A stretch of DNA of 64,000 nucleotides, taken from the NCBI RefSeq assembly GCF_013318015.2, contig NZ_CP115841.1, positions 1,116,001 through 1,180,000 of the forward strand. The letters are read 5' to 3'. The notes beneath the pieces are model-generated. The model was not told the DNA's origin and did no database searches. It saw only the letters and a program-made list of their open reading frames with translations. Numbering within the stretch: position 1 is the first letter of the stretch; each line of letters begins with the position of its first letter. This DNA is from Agrobacterium tumefaciens (GTDB lineage: Bacteria; Pseudomonadota; Alphaproteobacteria; Rhizobiales; Rhizobiaceae). The position numbers were made by a program, and so were the translations under genes. Below are positions 54,932 through 64,000 of the stretch, piece after piece.

Positions 54932-55841
54932 GCCGCTCTCCCTGCTGGTGGCTTGAAGTGGCATGTCCGTCATGCTCGTGGCCGCAGCCGCAGTCCCCGT
55001 GGTCATGATTATGGTCGTGATGCTGCTCATGCGCATGATGATGGCCATCATCGGGGTGGCAATGTTCGGTCACCGAACCATCCGCGTGCTGCACCCGGCC
55101 ATCGGGCAGATGGGTGTGGTCGTGATGGTGGCTGTAAACAGCAAGCGCCTTGGCGGCCGACCCACCAAAAAGCCGCATATACTCCGGGCTCTGGCTCACC
55201 GCCTGCGGCGTTCCCCGGCAGCAGACATGGCCGTTCAGGCATATTACGGTATCGGTTTCCGCCATTACCACATGCAAGTCATGCGAGATTAACAGAATTC
55301 CGCAATTGTTTGAATTCCTGATATTTTTTATCAAATCATAAAGCGCGATCTCCCCGGAGAAATCAACGCCCTGCACGGGCTCGTCGAGAACCAGCAGATC
55401 GGGCTTGCGCGCAATGGCGCGGGCAAGAAGCGCCCGCTGGAACTCTCCGCCAGAAAGATGCTGCACCTCCGCGTTTGCCAGATGCGCGATACCCGTGGCG
55501 TTCAGCGCCGCGTCGATTTCGCGCGCGGGAAGCGGCCCGGTCAGCGTCATCAACCGGCGCACAGAAAGCGGCATGGTCCAGTCGACCGAAAGCTTCTGCG
55601 GCACATACCCGACCCTCAGACCGGCAATGCGCGATACCGCGCCTTCGCTCGGCTTCAAGACACCGATCGCCATTTTCGCGCTGGTTGATTTGCCCGAACC
55701 GTTCGGCCCGATCAACGTGACGATCTCACCCTTGCTGACGGAAAACTCCACGCCGCGCACGAGCCAGCGACCGTTGCGCTGCACGCCGGCATTGGAAAGT
55801 GACACCAGTATCTCTTTGCCCGCATGGGCGGAATGAAGCAT
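54924..55841 (-). CDS. znuC: Zinc ABC transporter ATP-binding protein with a long His-rich tail
   Basis: 305 residues. Walker A GPNGSGKST near 43, signature LSGGEFQRALLARA, Walker B LLVLDEP, H-loop ISHDLHVV. The ATPase core ends near 230. The last 70 or so residues contain 22 histidines plus several Cys and acidic residues (EHCHPDDGHHHAHEQHH, CGCGHEHDGH). This cytoplasmic tail is far longer and richer than in E. coli ZnuC and could bind zinc as a sensor or store. Diverges from znuA across a Zur-box region. Confidence 0.95.
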   Translation of the reverse strand: MLHSAHAGKEILVSLSNAGVQRNGRWLVRGVEFSVSKGEIVTLIGPNGSGKSTSAKMAIGVLKPSEGAVSRIAGLRVGYVPQKLSVDWTMPLSVRRLMTLTGPLPAREIDAALNATGIAHLANAEVQHLSGGEFQRALLARAIARKPDLLVLDEPVQGVDFSGEIALYDLIKNIRNSNNCGILLISHDLHVVMAETDTVICLNGHVCCRGTPQAVSQSPEYMRLFGGSAAKALAVYSHHHDHTHLPDGRVQHADGSVTEHCHPDDGHHHAHEQHHDHNHDHGDCGCGHEHDGHATSSHQQGERHV

Positions 55842-55883
55842 GGGATTGTCCGATCGGCGATGTTGCTTACCGCTATCGCATAC

Positions 55884-55918
55884 GTTATAGAGTTACGCAA
55901 TAAATGTAATAACATAAC
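55884..55918. promoter_or_regulatory. Divergent znuC/znuA promoter with two candidate Zur boxes
   Basis: GTTATAGAGTTAC (55884-55896) on the plus strand and GTTATGTTATTAC on the minus strand (55918-55906) share GTTAT-N4-TTAC. They are ten bases apart and face each other between znuC and znuA. AT-rich dyads of this kind are the sites of Zur in related bacteria. Confidence 0.6.
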
Positions 55919-55945
55919 TATACTTCTTCAAGTGGAGTGCATTTC

Positions 55946-56932
55946 ATGAGATCGTTCGTGATCCCGCTCATGGCATCGGTAGCAATAGCGGCGGCCGCCT
56001 CCGGCGCCACCGCCGCCCCAAATGTCGTGGTCTCGATCAAGCCTGTCCATTCCCTCGTCGCGGCAATCATGCGTGGCGTGGGCGAACCGCAACTCATTGT
56101 CGACGGCGCCGCCTCACCGCATACCTATAATCTGCGGCCTTCCAATGCCCGCACGCTGGAAAAGGCCGATCTGGTCTTCTGGGTCGGGCCTGGACTGGAG
56201 GCATTTCTGCAGAAGCCGCTGGAGGCGTTGACCAGCAAGGCAACAGTGGTCGAACTGGAAGACGCCAAGGGGCTGGAAAAGCTTCCCTTCCGCGAAGGCG
56301 GCCCTTTCGAGGCGCATGACGATGGCGAAGAGGCCCATGGAGAACATGCCGGCCATTCGGACAGCGAAGACGCTCATGATCATGATCATGCGCACGATGA
56401 CGGCGACCATGAACACGGCGCGTACGACACTCATCTGTGGCTCGATCCGGCCAACGCCAAGGCCATGGCCCAGACGATAGAAACCGCGCTGATTGCCGCC
56501 GATGCCGGCAATGCGGAAACCTATCAGGCCAATACGAAGAAACTGATCGACGATCTCGATGCGCTCGACAGCGAAATTGCCGAAACGGTCAAGCCTGTGA
56601 GGGACAAGCCCTTCATCGTCTTCCACGATGCCTATCAATATTTCGAGCATCGCTACGGCGTAAAAACGGCGGGATCGATCACCGTCAGCCCCGAAACCCT
56701 GCCCGGTGCCGATCGCGTCAGGGAGATGCAGGAAAAGGTTCGCCAACTTGGCGCGACCTGCGTTTTTGCCGAACCGCAATTCGAGCCGAAACTGATCTCC
56801 GTCATAACCGAAGGCACGGCGGCAAAGTCTGCGACGCTCGATCCCGAAGCGGCCACGCTTGAACCGGGTCCTGATCTCTACTTCAAGATGATGCGCGGCA
56901 TCGCCGACTCGCTGAAGGATTGCCTGTCCTGA
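55946..56932 (+). CDS. znuA: Zinc ABC transporter periplasmic binding protein
   Basis: 328 residues from ATG 55946. Sec signal peptide (cleavage near ATAAP). Cluster 9 metal-binding fold with zinc ligands in SPHTYNLRPSN, DTHLWLDP and FHDAYQYFEHRYG. The mobile loop between the first two is rich in His/Asp (HSDSEDAHDHDHAHDDGDHE), typical of ZnuA. Delivers zinc to ZnuBC. Confidence 0.97.
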   Translation: MRSFVIPLMASVAIAAAASGATAAPNVVVSIKPVHSLVAAIMRGVGEPQLIVDGAASPHTYNLRPSNARTLEKADLVFWVGPGLEAFLQKPLEALTSKATVVELEDAKGLEKLPFREGGPFEAHDDGEEAHGEHAGHSDSEDAHDHDHAHDDGDHEHGAYDTHLWLDPANAKAMAQTIETALIAADAGNAETYQANTKKLIDDLDALDSEIAETVKPVRDKPFIVFHDAYQYFEHRYGVKTAGSITVSPETLPGADRVREMQEKVRQLGATCVFAEPQFEPKLISVITEGTAAKSATLDPEAATLEPGPDLYFKMMRGIADSLKDCLS

Positions 56933-56953
56933 TCCGCACAGGCGTTCCTTCTA

Positions 56954-58520
<1,567 letters not shown>

Positions 58521-60971
58521 ATGATTTCTTCCTCCACGCCCGAAACCGTCATCGATCTGGCCGGGCTCTGGCGCCTGACCTCGCTGGAAGGAGACCATAC
58601 GACCGACCTTACCGTGCCGGGAGACGTTCACAGCGCACTCAAAAACGCGGGCATCATTCCAGACCCCTATCACGGTGCCAATGAAAATGCGGTGCAATGG
58701 GTCGCGCATCGGGACTGGATCATAGAGCGGACCTTCATCCTCGATGACGCCGATGCCAGCTGGTATCTCGATATAGATTATCTCGACACCGTCGCGATCG
58801 TCTTCGTCAACGATGTCCCGGTCTTGAGTTCGGACAATTGCTTCCGACGTTACCGTCCCGATGTGTCTCGCGCCGTGCGGCCCGGTGAAAACACCATTCG
58901 TATCCATTTCCACTCCAACATCGCAGCCGGGGCGGAACGGCAGGCGCGACAACCTTTTTACATTCCCCATCATGAGGGCAACTCGCCGATTGCCAACGGC
59001 AACATGTTGCGCAAGCCACAGTGCCATTTCGGCTGGGACTGGAATATCGCGATCGCTCCGCTCGGCCTTTATGGCAAAATCCTGCTGAAGCGCCTCGATA
59101 CGGCACGGGTCGAACACGTCGTCACCTCACAACATCATGTCGAGGGCGGCGTCGAGCTGCATGTGGCAATCACGCTGTTTGCCGAAGGTCCGGCGAGCCT
59201 TCCGCTCTATCTTTCCCTCAACGACGAAAGGCTGCGGCTTGATTGCGGCGTGGGTGCGGGTGAGACGGTGGTGCGCCACGTCTTCTTCGTAGAAGAGCCC
59301 GCGCTCTGGTGGCCGGCGGGCAGCGGCGAACAGACGCTCTACACGTTGGCGGTGGAGTTGCCGGATGAAACCGTCACCCGCAGGATCGGCTTCAGGACCA
59401 TTGAACTTCTGACGGACAAGGATGAGGCAGGTAGCCGATTTGCCTTCCGCATCAACGGCCGGGAAATCTTCTGCCGTGGCGCGAACTGGATTCCATCCGA
59501 TGCGCTTTATTCGCTGACCAGCCGCGAAAAAACCGAAGACCTTCTATGTTCGGCCGTCGAGGCCAATATGAACATGATCCGCGTCTGGGGCGGCGGGTTT
59601 TACGAGGAAGACTGGTTCTACGATCTCTGTGACCGTCTCGGTCTTCTGGTCTGGCAGGATTTCATGTTCGCCTGCAACCTTTACCCCTGCAGCGAAGACT
59701 TTCTCGACAATGTCGAACACGAGGTCGACTATCAGGTAAAACGCCTGTCCTCCCATCCGTCCATCGCGCTCTGGTGCGGCGACAACGAATTGGTGGGTGC
59801 CCTCACCTGGTTCGAGGAGCCCCGCAACAACCGCGACCGTTATCTCGTGGCTTACGACCGCCTCAACCGCACTATCGAAAAGGCGCTGAAAAAAGCCGCC
59901 CCCGAAGCACTCTGGTGGCCCTCCAGCCCGGCTTCAGGCTACCTCGATTATGGTGATGCCTGGCATGCGGATGGTTCCGGCGACATGCATTACTGGTCCG
60001 TCTGGCACGAAAACAAATCGTTCGACAATTACCGCTCGGTCAAACCGCGCTTCTGCTCTGAATTCGGTTTTCAGTCCTACACCTCCATGCCTGTCATCCG
60101 CACCTATGCGGAAGAGAAAGACATGAACATCGCCTCCCCGGTGATCGAACTGCACCAGAAGAATGTCGGCGGCAATGAGCGCATTGCTGGCACCATGTTC
60201 CGCTATTTCCGCTTTCCGAAGGATTTCGAAAATTTCGTGTATCTGAGCCAGGTACAGCAGGCGCTGGCCATCCGAACCGCGGTCGACTACTGGCGCTCGC
60301 TGAAACCCCATTGCATGGGAACGCTCTATTGGCAGCTCAACGACACCTGGCCGGTTGCCTCATGGTCGAGCCTGGATTACGGCGGCGGCTGGAAGGCGCT
60401 GCATTATGCTGCCCGCCGGTTCTTCCAGCCGGTCTCGGTTTCCGCCATTCCCTCGGAAGACGGACGCCGGTTAAGTTTCTCCATGGTCAACGACACGGCG
60501 GAAGATGTCGAGATCGACATGAATATTGTCGCCCTCACGATGGAGGGTAACCGCGTGCCGCTGAAATCCGCCAACGGCACGTGCGCAACGGACAAGGCTG
60601 CGACGCTGACAGAAATCGACATGGACAGCCTGCCTGATGGTTCCATCCTTGCCTGGAACTTCATAGCATCCAACGGCATGACAGGCGAAGGCCATCATGT
60701 GCGCGACACCTACAAGTCTCTGGAGCTCCAGCCCGCTGGGCTGACGTTCTCCACTGCCACATTGAAAAACGGCCAGCTCGAAATCGATGTCACCGCAGCC
60801 GGTCTTGCCCTCTTCGTCATGCTGGAGGCCGATCAGCCCGGGCGTTATTCCGACAATCTGTTCGATCTCGCAGCGGGCGAAACACGCCGGATCATCTTCA
60901 CCCCGAAGGCGGGCAGCGGGCAGCCGCAGTTCCGTATCTTCGATCTTTATACCTGCCAATCCTCGCATTGA
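58521..60971 (+). CDS. Glycoside hydrolase family 2, beta-mannosidase-like
   Basis: 816 residues from ATG 58521 (MISSSTPETV; earlier starts at 58437-58509 are possible). GH2 order: sugar-binding jelly roll (TVPGDVHSALKNAGIIPDPY, WYLDIDYLDTVA), immunoglobulin-like domain, TIM barrel and C-terminal beta domains. Catalytic acid/base Glu423 (WCGDNE) and nucleophile Glu514 (FCSEFGF). The WVAHRDWII and NPY-like region match beta-mannosidases better than galactosidases. No signal peptide, so it would cleave imported mannosides in the cytoplasm. Behind an EcfG-type promoter. Confidence 0.92.
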   Translation: MISSSTPETVIDLAGLWRLTSLEGDHTTDLTVPGDVHSALKNAGIIPDPYHGANENAVQWVAHRDWIIERTFILDDADASWYLDIDYLDTVAIVFVNDVPVLSSDNCFRRYRPDVSRAVRPGENTIRIHFHSNIAAGAERQARQPFYIPHHEGNSPIANGNMLRKPQCHFGWDWNIAIAPLGLYGKILLKRLDTARVEHVVTSQHHVEGGVELHVAITLFAEGPASLPLYLSLNDERLRLDCGVGAGETVVRHVFFVEEPALWWPAGSGEQTLYTLAVELPDETVTRRIGFRTIELLTDKDEAGSRFAFRINGREIFCRGANWIPSDALYSLTSREKTEDLLCSAVEANMNMIRVWGGGFYEEDWFYDLCDRLGLLVWQDFMFACNLYPCSEDFLDNVEHEVDYQVKRLSSHPSIALWCGDNELVGALTWFEEPRNNRDRYLVAYDRLNRTIEKALKKAAPEALWWPSSPASGYLDYGDAWHADGSGDMHYWSVWHENKSFDNYRSVKPRFCSEFGFQSYTSMPVIRTYAEEKDMNIASPVIELHQKNVGGNERIAGTMFRYFRFPKDFENFVYLSQVQQALAIRTAVDYWRSLKPHCMGTLYWQLNDTWPVASWSSLDYGGGWKALHYAARRFFQPVSVSAIPSEDGRRLSFSMVNDTAEDVEIDMNIVALTMEGNRVPLKSANGTCATDKAATLTEIDMDSLPDGSILAWNFIASNGMTGEGHHVRDTYKSLELQPAGLTFSTATLKNGQLEIDVTAAGLALFVMLEADQPGRYSDNLFDLAAGETRRIIFTPKAGSGQPQFRIFDLYTCQSSH

Positions 60972-61094
60972 AACCACGCGGCGAAAGGCTTAACCATCCT
61001 TAGCGGAACGGCAGGCAACGTTGCGCCTGCCCTCATCTTTCAAAGGTTTGCCGGCTTCTCCGGCAACCATTCATCAGCAAGTGGAGGAAGACCC

Positions 61095-62126
61095 ATGGTT
61101 TGGCAACCGGCCGAAAACCGATATACATCCATGAAATACAATCATTGCGGAAAGACTGGCCTGAAGCTGCCGGCGATCTCGCTCGGGCTGTGGCACAATT
61201 TCGGCAACGACACACCGCACCAAACCAAACAGGCCATTTGCCGCCGCGCCTTTGACCTTGGCATTACCCATTTCGATCTCGCCAATAATTACGGTCCACC
61301 GCCTGGCAGCGCCGAAACCGCCTTCGGCGAAATCCTGAAGACGGATTTTAGAGGCTACCGCGATGAAATGATCATCTCGTCCAAGGCGGGCTATAACATG
61401 TGGCCCGGTCCCTACGGTGAGTGGGGCAGCCGCAAATATCTGATATCGTCCTGCGACCAGAGCCTGAAGCGCATGGGGCTGGACTACGTTGATATCTTCT
61501 ACTCCCACCGTTTCGATCCCAACACGCCGCTTGAGGAAACCTGCGGCGCACTGGACCAGATCGTGCGCTCGGGCAAGGCGCTCTATGTCGGCATCTCGTC
61601 ATACAACTCGAAACGCACCCGTGAGGCCGCCGCGATCCTGAAAGATCTCGGCACGCCCTGCATCATCCACCAGCCGAGCTACTCCATGATCAATCGCTGG
61701 ATCGAGGAAGACGGTCTGGTCGAAACGCTGGAAGATCTTGGCATTGGCTCCATCGTCTTTTCGCCGCTGGCGCAGGGCATGCTGACGACGAAATATCTGG
61801 GTGGCGTGCCTGATGGTAGCCGTGCATCGCAGAGCAAGTCACTCAACCCCGCCTTCCTCAACGAGCGCAATGTCGAAAACATCCGCGCGCTCAATCGCAT
61901 TGCCGAGCGGCGTGGCCAAACGCTCGCGCAGATGGCTATCGCCTGGGTACTGCGCGGTGGTCGCATCACGTCGGCGCTCATCGGTGCGAGCCGTGTCGAA
62001 CAGGTCGAGGATTGCGTGAAGGCGCTCGACAATGCCGACTTCTCCACAGAGGAGCTTGCGGAAATCGACGGTTACGCGAAGGACGCGGATATCAACCTCT
62101 GGGCAAAATCCGCTGAACGCGTCTAA
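61095..62126 (+). CDS. Aldo/keto reductase, YghZ (L-glyceraldehyde 3-phosphate reductase) type
   Basis: 343 residues. Starts MVWQPAENRYTSMKYNHCG, as in YghZ/MgrA. Tetrad residues are in FDLANNYGPP (Asp, Tyr), SSKAGYNMWPG (Lys) and YSHRFDP (His). NADPH-binding GASRVEQVEDCVKAL near the end. Reduces small aldehydes such as L-glyceraldehyde 3-phosphate or methylglyoxal. 123 bases after the beta-mannosidase on the same strand, possibly one transcript. Confidence 0.93.
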   Translation: MVWQPAENRYTSMKYNHCGKTGLKLPAISLGLWHNFGNDTPHQTKQAICRRAFDLGITHFDLANNYGPPPGSAETAFGEILKTDFRGYRDEMIISSKAGYNMWPGPYGEWGSRKYLISSCDQSLKRMGLDYVDIFYSHRFDPNTPLEETCGALDQIVRSGKALYVGISSYNSKRTREAAAILKDLGTPCIIHQPSYSMINRWIEEDGLVETLEDLGIGSIVFSPLAQGMLTTKYLGGVPDGSRASQSKSLNPAFLNERNVENIRALNRIAERRGQTLAQMAIAWVLRGGRITSALIGASRVEQVEDCVKALDNADFSTEELAEIDGYAKDADINLWAKSAERV

Positions 62127-62136
62127 TACTTGAAAC

Positions 62137-62164
62137 AGGCTGCCCGGTTTCCAACGGGCAGCCT
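62137..62164 (+). terminator. Hairpin after the aldo/keto reductase gene
   Basis: AGGCTGCCCG (62137-62146) pairs perfectly with CGGGCAGCCT (62155-62164) around an 8-base loop. No T-run follows, so termination may be partial. Confidence 0.5.
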
Positions 62165-62318
62165 GATCGACGCAAAAACTGGACTGAAATCTCCAACAGA
62201 AAGATTAACGTCCCCGTCTAACCATTAACAACCATTACATAAATGTAATTTTAAATTCAGTTTCCGTTCATTCGTTTATTCGTAAGTTCTCCTTATCGAA
62301 ACACGAGAGGAAACATTC

Positions 62319-62645
62319 ATGAAAAAGTTCGTCACCATTCTTCTGGCTGCAACTGTTCTTGCTGCTCCAATGGCCCAGGCACAAAGCCGCCACGACGATC
62401 GTCATCGCGGTGTAACCGTCGAGCGTCACACGACCACCAAAAAGGTCATCGTCAAGAAGCACCGTTGGGATCGCGGTCAGCGCCTCTCGCCAGCAGAGCG
62501 TCGTCATTTCGTCGACCGCCGCGACTATCGCCGTTACCGCCTGGCAGAGCCGCGTCGCGACCAGCGCTGGGTACGCGTCGACAACCAGTTCCTGCTCATC
62601 AACGCCGTCACCGGCCTGATCGTCGGCCTTTCTGCGGCACGCTGA
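62319..62645 (+). CDS. RcnB-family small periplasmic protein
   Basis: 108 residues with a Sec signal peptide (cleavage near AQAQS). RcnB-like pattern: a His/Arg-rich linker (SRHDDRHRGVTVERH), then WDRGQRLSPAERRHFVDRRDY and a C-terminal WVRVDNQFLLINAVTGLIV. RcnB of E. coli is a periplasmic factor in nickel/cobalt balance; many rhizobial copies have no proven role. Good GAGAGGAA ribosome site. Confidence 0.85.
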   Translation: MKKFVTILLAATVLAAPMAQAQSRHDDRHRGVTVERHTTTKKVIVKKHRWDRGQRLSPAERRHFVDRRDYRRYRLAEPRRDQRWVRVDNQFLLINAVTGLIVGLSAAR

Positions 62646-62666
62646 GTAAATCGACGGATGATATGA

Positions 62667-62692
62667 AAAAGGCCCGCTTGCGCGGGCCTTTT
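62667..62692. terminator. Bidirectional rho-independent terminator between the RcnB-like gene and gnd
   Basis: AAAAGGCCCGC (62667-62677) pairs perfectly with GCGGGCCTTTT (62682-62692), with A-run on one side and T-run on the other, between converging genes. Confidence 0.9.
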
Positions 62693-62713
62693 GTCGTTTA
62701 TCGTTATAGCCGA

Positions 62714-64000
62714 TCAGAAAATGTCGGCGCCGCTGCCCCACGGGCCATGCGGCTTGTCGACACCGTCGGTGCGTTCGAAGCCATGCGCCCCGAAGAAATC
62801 GCGCTGCGCCTGAATAAGGTTTGCGCTGCCGCGGGCGCGACGATAGGCGTCGAAATAACCAAGCGCGGAAGCGAGTGCCGAAACCGGCAGACCGGAGAGA
62901 ACCGCGTAGGAAACGACACGGCGCAGGGCGGCGTCGGTGTCCTTGACGATGCCGGAGAAGGCAGGCGTCACGATGAGGTTGGCCACATGCGGATCCTTGG
63001 TGAAGGCCGAGGTGATCTCATCGAGGAATTCTGAGCGGATGATGCAGCCGGCGCGCCAGATGCGGGCGATCGTCGGCATCGGCAGGTTCCAGTTGAACTC
63101 CTTCGATGCGGCCGACATGACGGCAAAGCCCTGTGCGTAAGCACCGACCTTGGCGGCCAGAAGCGCGCTTTCCAGATCGGCGATAAAGGCCTTTTTGTCA
63201 GCCGGTGCAGCTGCAACGGTCGGCAGGCCGAAGATCTTCTCGGCAGCTTCGCGCTCGTCCTTCTGCGACGACAGGATACGGGCAGCCACGGCGGCCTCGA
63301 TGGCAGTTGCGGCGACGCCCATGTTCTGCGCCTCGATAACCGACCACTTGCCTGTGCCCTTCTGGCCGGCCTTGTCGAGGATCAGATCGACCATCGGCTT
63401 GCCGGTGATCGGATCGGCAGCGCGCAGAACCTTCTCGGTGATTTCGATCAGGTAGGAGTTGAGACGGCCCTTGTTCCATTCACCGAATACATCGGCGATT
63501 TCAGACGCACTCATCTTCAGGCCGTCACGCAGGATGCCGTAGATTTCGGCGATCATCTGCATGTCGGCATATTCGATGCCGTTATGGATCGTCTTGACGA
63601 AATGACCGGCACCGTCGTTGCCGAGCCATGCCACGCACGGATCGTCATTATACTTGGCGGAAATGGAGGTCAGAACCTTCTCGACGCGCTTCCAGCTATC
63701 TTCGGTACCGCCGACCATGATCGACGGTCCGTGACGCGCACCTTCTTCACCGCCGGAAACGCCCATACCGATAAAGGTCAGACCGCTATCCTTCAGATTG
63801 TCGAAACGGCGGATCGTATCGCGGAAATTCGCATTGCCGGCGTCGATCATGATGTCGCCGTTCGAGAGATGCGGCTTCAGGATTTCCATCTGCTGGTCAA
63901 CCGGATCGCCGGCCTTGATCATGATAATGATCGGGCGCGGAGGACGAATGGCGGCGACGAATTCCTCGATGGTTTCGCAAGGGATCAACTGCCCCTGCAA
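62714..64000 (-). CDS. gnd: 6-phosphogluconate dehydrogenase, decarboxylating (N-terminus outside the window)
   Basis: 428 residues of an enzyme of about 475; the frame runs through the right edge, so the NADP-binding GxGxxG start is missing. Visible marks: IMIDAGNANFRDTIRR, FIGMGVSGGEEGARHGPSIMVGG, VKTIHNGIEYADMQ (catalytic Lys and Asn), KGTGKWSVIEAQNMG, and C-terminal FGAHGFERTDG. Oxidises 6-phosphogluconate to ribulose 5-phosphate with NADP+ in the pentose phosphate pathway. Confidence 0.97.
   Translation of the reverse strand: MQGQLIPCETIEEFVAAIRPPRPIIIMIKAGDPVDQQMEILKPHLSNGDIMIDAGNANFRDTIRRFDNLKDSGLTFIGMGVSGGEEGARHGPSIMVGGTEDSWKRVEKVLTSISAKYNDDPCVAWLGNDGAGHFVKTIHNGIEYADMQMIAEIYGILRDGLKMSASEIADVFGEWNKGRLNSYLIEITEKVLRAADPITGKPMVDLILDKAGQKGTGKWSVIEAQNMGVAATAIEAAVAARILSSQKDEREAAEKIFGLPTVAAAPADKKAFIADLESALLAAKVGAYAQGFAVMSAASKEFNWNLPMPTIARIWRAGCIIRSEFLDEITSAFTKDPHVANLIVTPAFSGIVKDTDAALRRVVSYAVLSGLPVSALASALGYFDAYRRARGSANLIQAQRDFFGAHGFERTDGVDKPHGPWGSGADIF

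Noticed and set aside
54960..55120. His-codon-rich low-complexity DNA as a CRISPR or tandem repeat
   Set aside because: The repetition comes from CAT/CAC codons in the znuC tail; units are irregular with no spacer structure.
62220..62265. Repeated AACCATTA units before the RcnB-like gene as CtrA sites
   Set aside because: They lack the full TTAA-N7-TTAA spacing, so they could be chance in an AT-rich stretch.

Overview
The window is alphaproteobacterial chromosomal DNA, most likely from the Agrobacterium/Rhizobium group of the Rhizobiaceae. The clues are a znuA/znuCB-zur locus, a GTTC-N7-GTTC SOS box between ssb and uvrA, GGAAC-N16-CGTT promoters typical of the EcfG general stress sigma factor, HWE-type sensor kinases, and the protein sequences of GyrA, UvrA, SSB, MetG and Gnd. 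Coding density is high and most of the window is core chromosome. No prophage, CRISPR array or plasmid backbone was seen.

Layout. (1) 1-2.2 kb: a broken IS1202-like element and a complete 1600-bp IS1202-family element lie head to tail. Both abut a sequence with the architecture of a XerC/XerD chromosome dimer resolution site (dif) at 2191-2218, so this may be the replication terminus. (2) 2.7-7.5 kb: a LysR regulator diverges from a PrpF/GalD-like tautomerase and an NMT1/SsuA-type ABC importer. (3) 7.7-13.4 kb: a LOV kinase, a receiver, a GAF/PAS HWE kinase, a second receiver, and a glucoamylase-like protein. (4) 13.5-25.3 kb, minus strand: about eleven genes for a sugar ABC importer, a LacI regulator, two cytoplasmic sugar-modifying enzymes, a secreted TIM-barrel protein and a three-part GMC dehydrogenase. 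It reads as a periplasmic 3-keto-glycoside oxidation and cleavage route. (5) 25.5-36.8 kb: RNase H-like, RDD, methyltransferase and ClC genes, then a housekeeping run metG-tatD-MBL and tmk-holB, and cell-wall genes (a D,D-carboxypeptidase homologue and RlpA). (6) 37-41.6 kb: a stress-promoter small secreted protein, tRNA-Ser(TGA), a 54-residue membrane protein, a candidate sRNA, small conserved proteins and a SPOR-tailed D,D-carboxypeptidase. (7) 41.6-53.7 kb: gyrA, marC, HPP-CBS, ssb, uvrA, DUF72, dusA, an FAH-family hydrolase and a gamma-carbonic anhydrase. (8) 53.7-56.9 kb: zinc uptake. (9) 57-62.1 kb: LacI, GH2 beta-mannosidase (behind an EcfG-type promoter) and an aldo/keto reductase. (10) 62.3-64 kb: an RcnB-like protein and gnd, cut by the right edge.

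The most interesting signals are the dif-like site with two successive IS1202-family insertions at the same position, the 3-keto-glycoside cassette whose GMC subunit has a C-x5-C-x3-CP cluster motif, a LOV kinase whose ATPase domain looks degenerate, a penicillin-binding protein without its KTG motif, a ZnuC ATPase with a 22-histidine tail, and a candidate sRNA. No searches were run. Family names come from reading the sequence, and starts were chosen from ribosome binding sites, signal peptides and family lengths.
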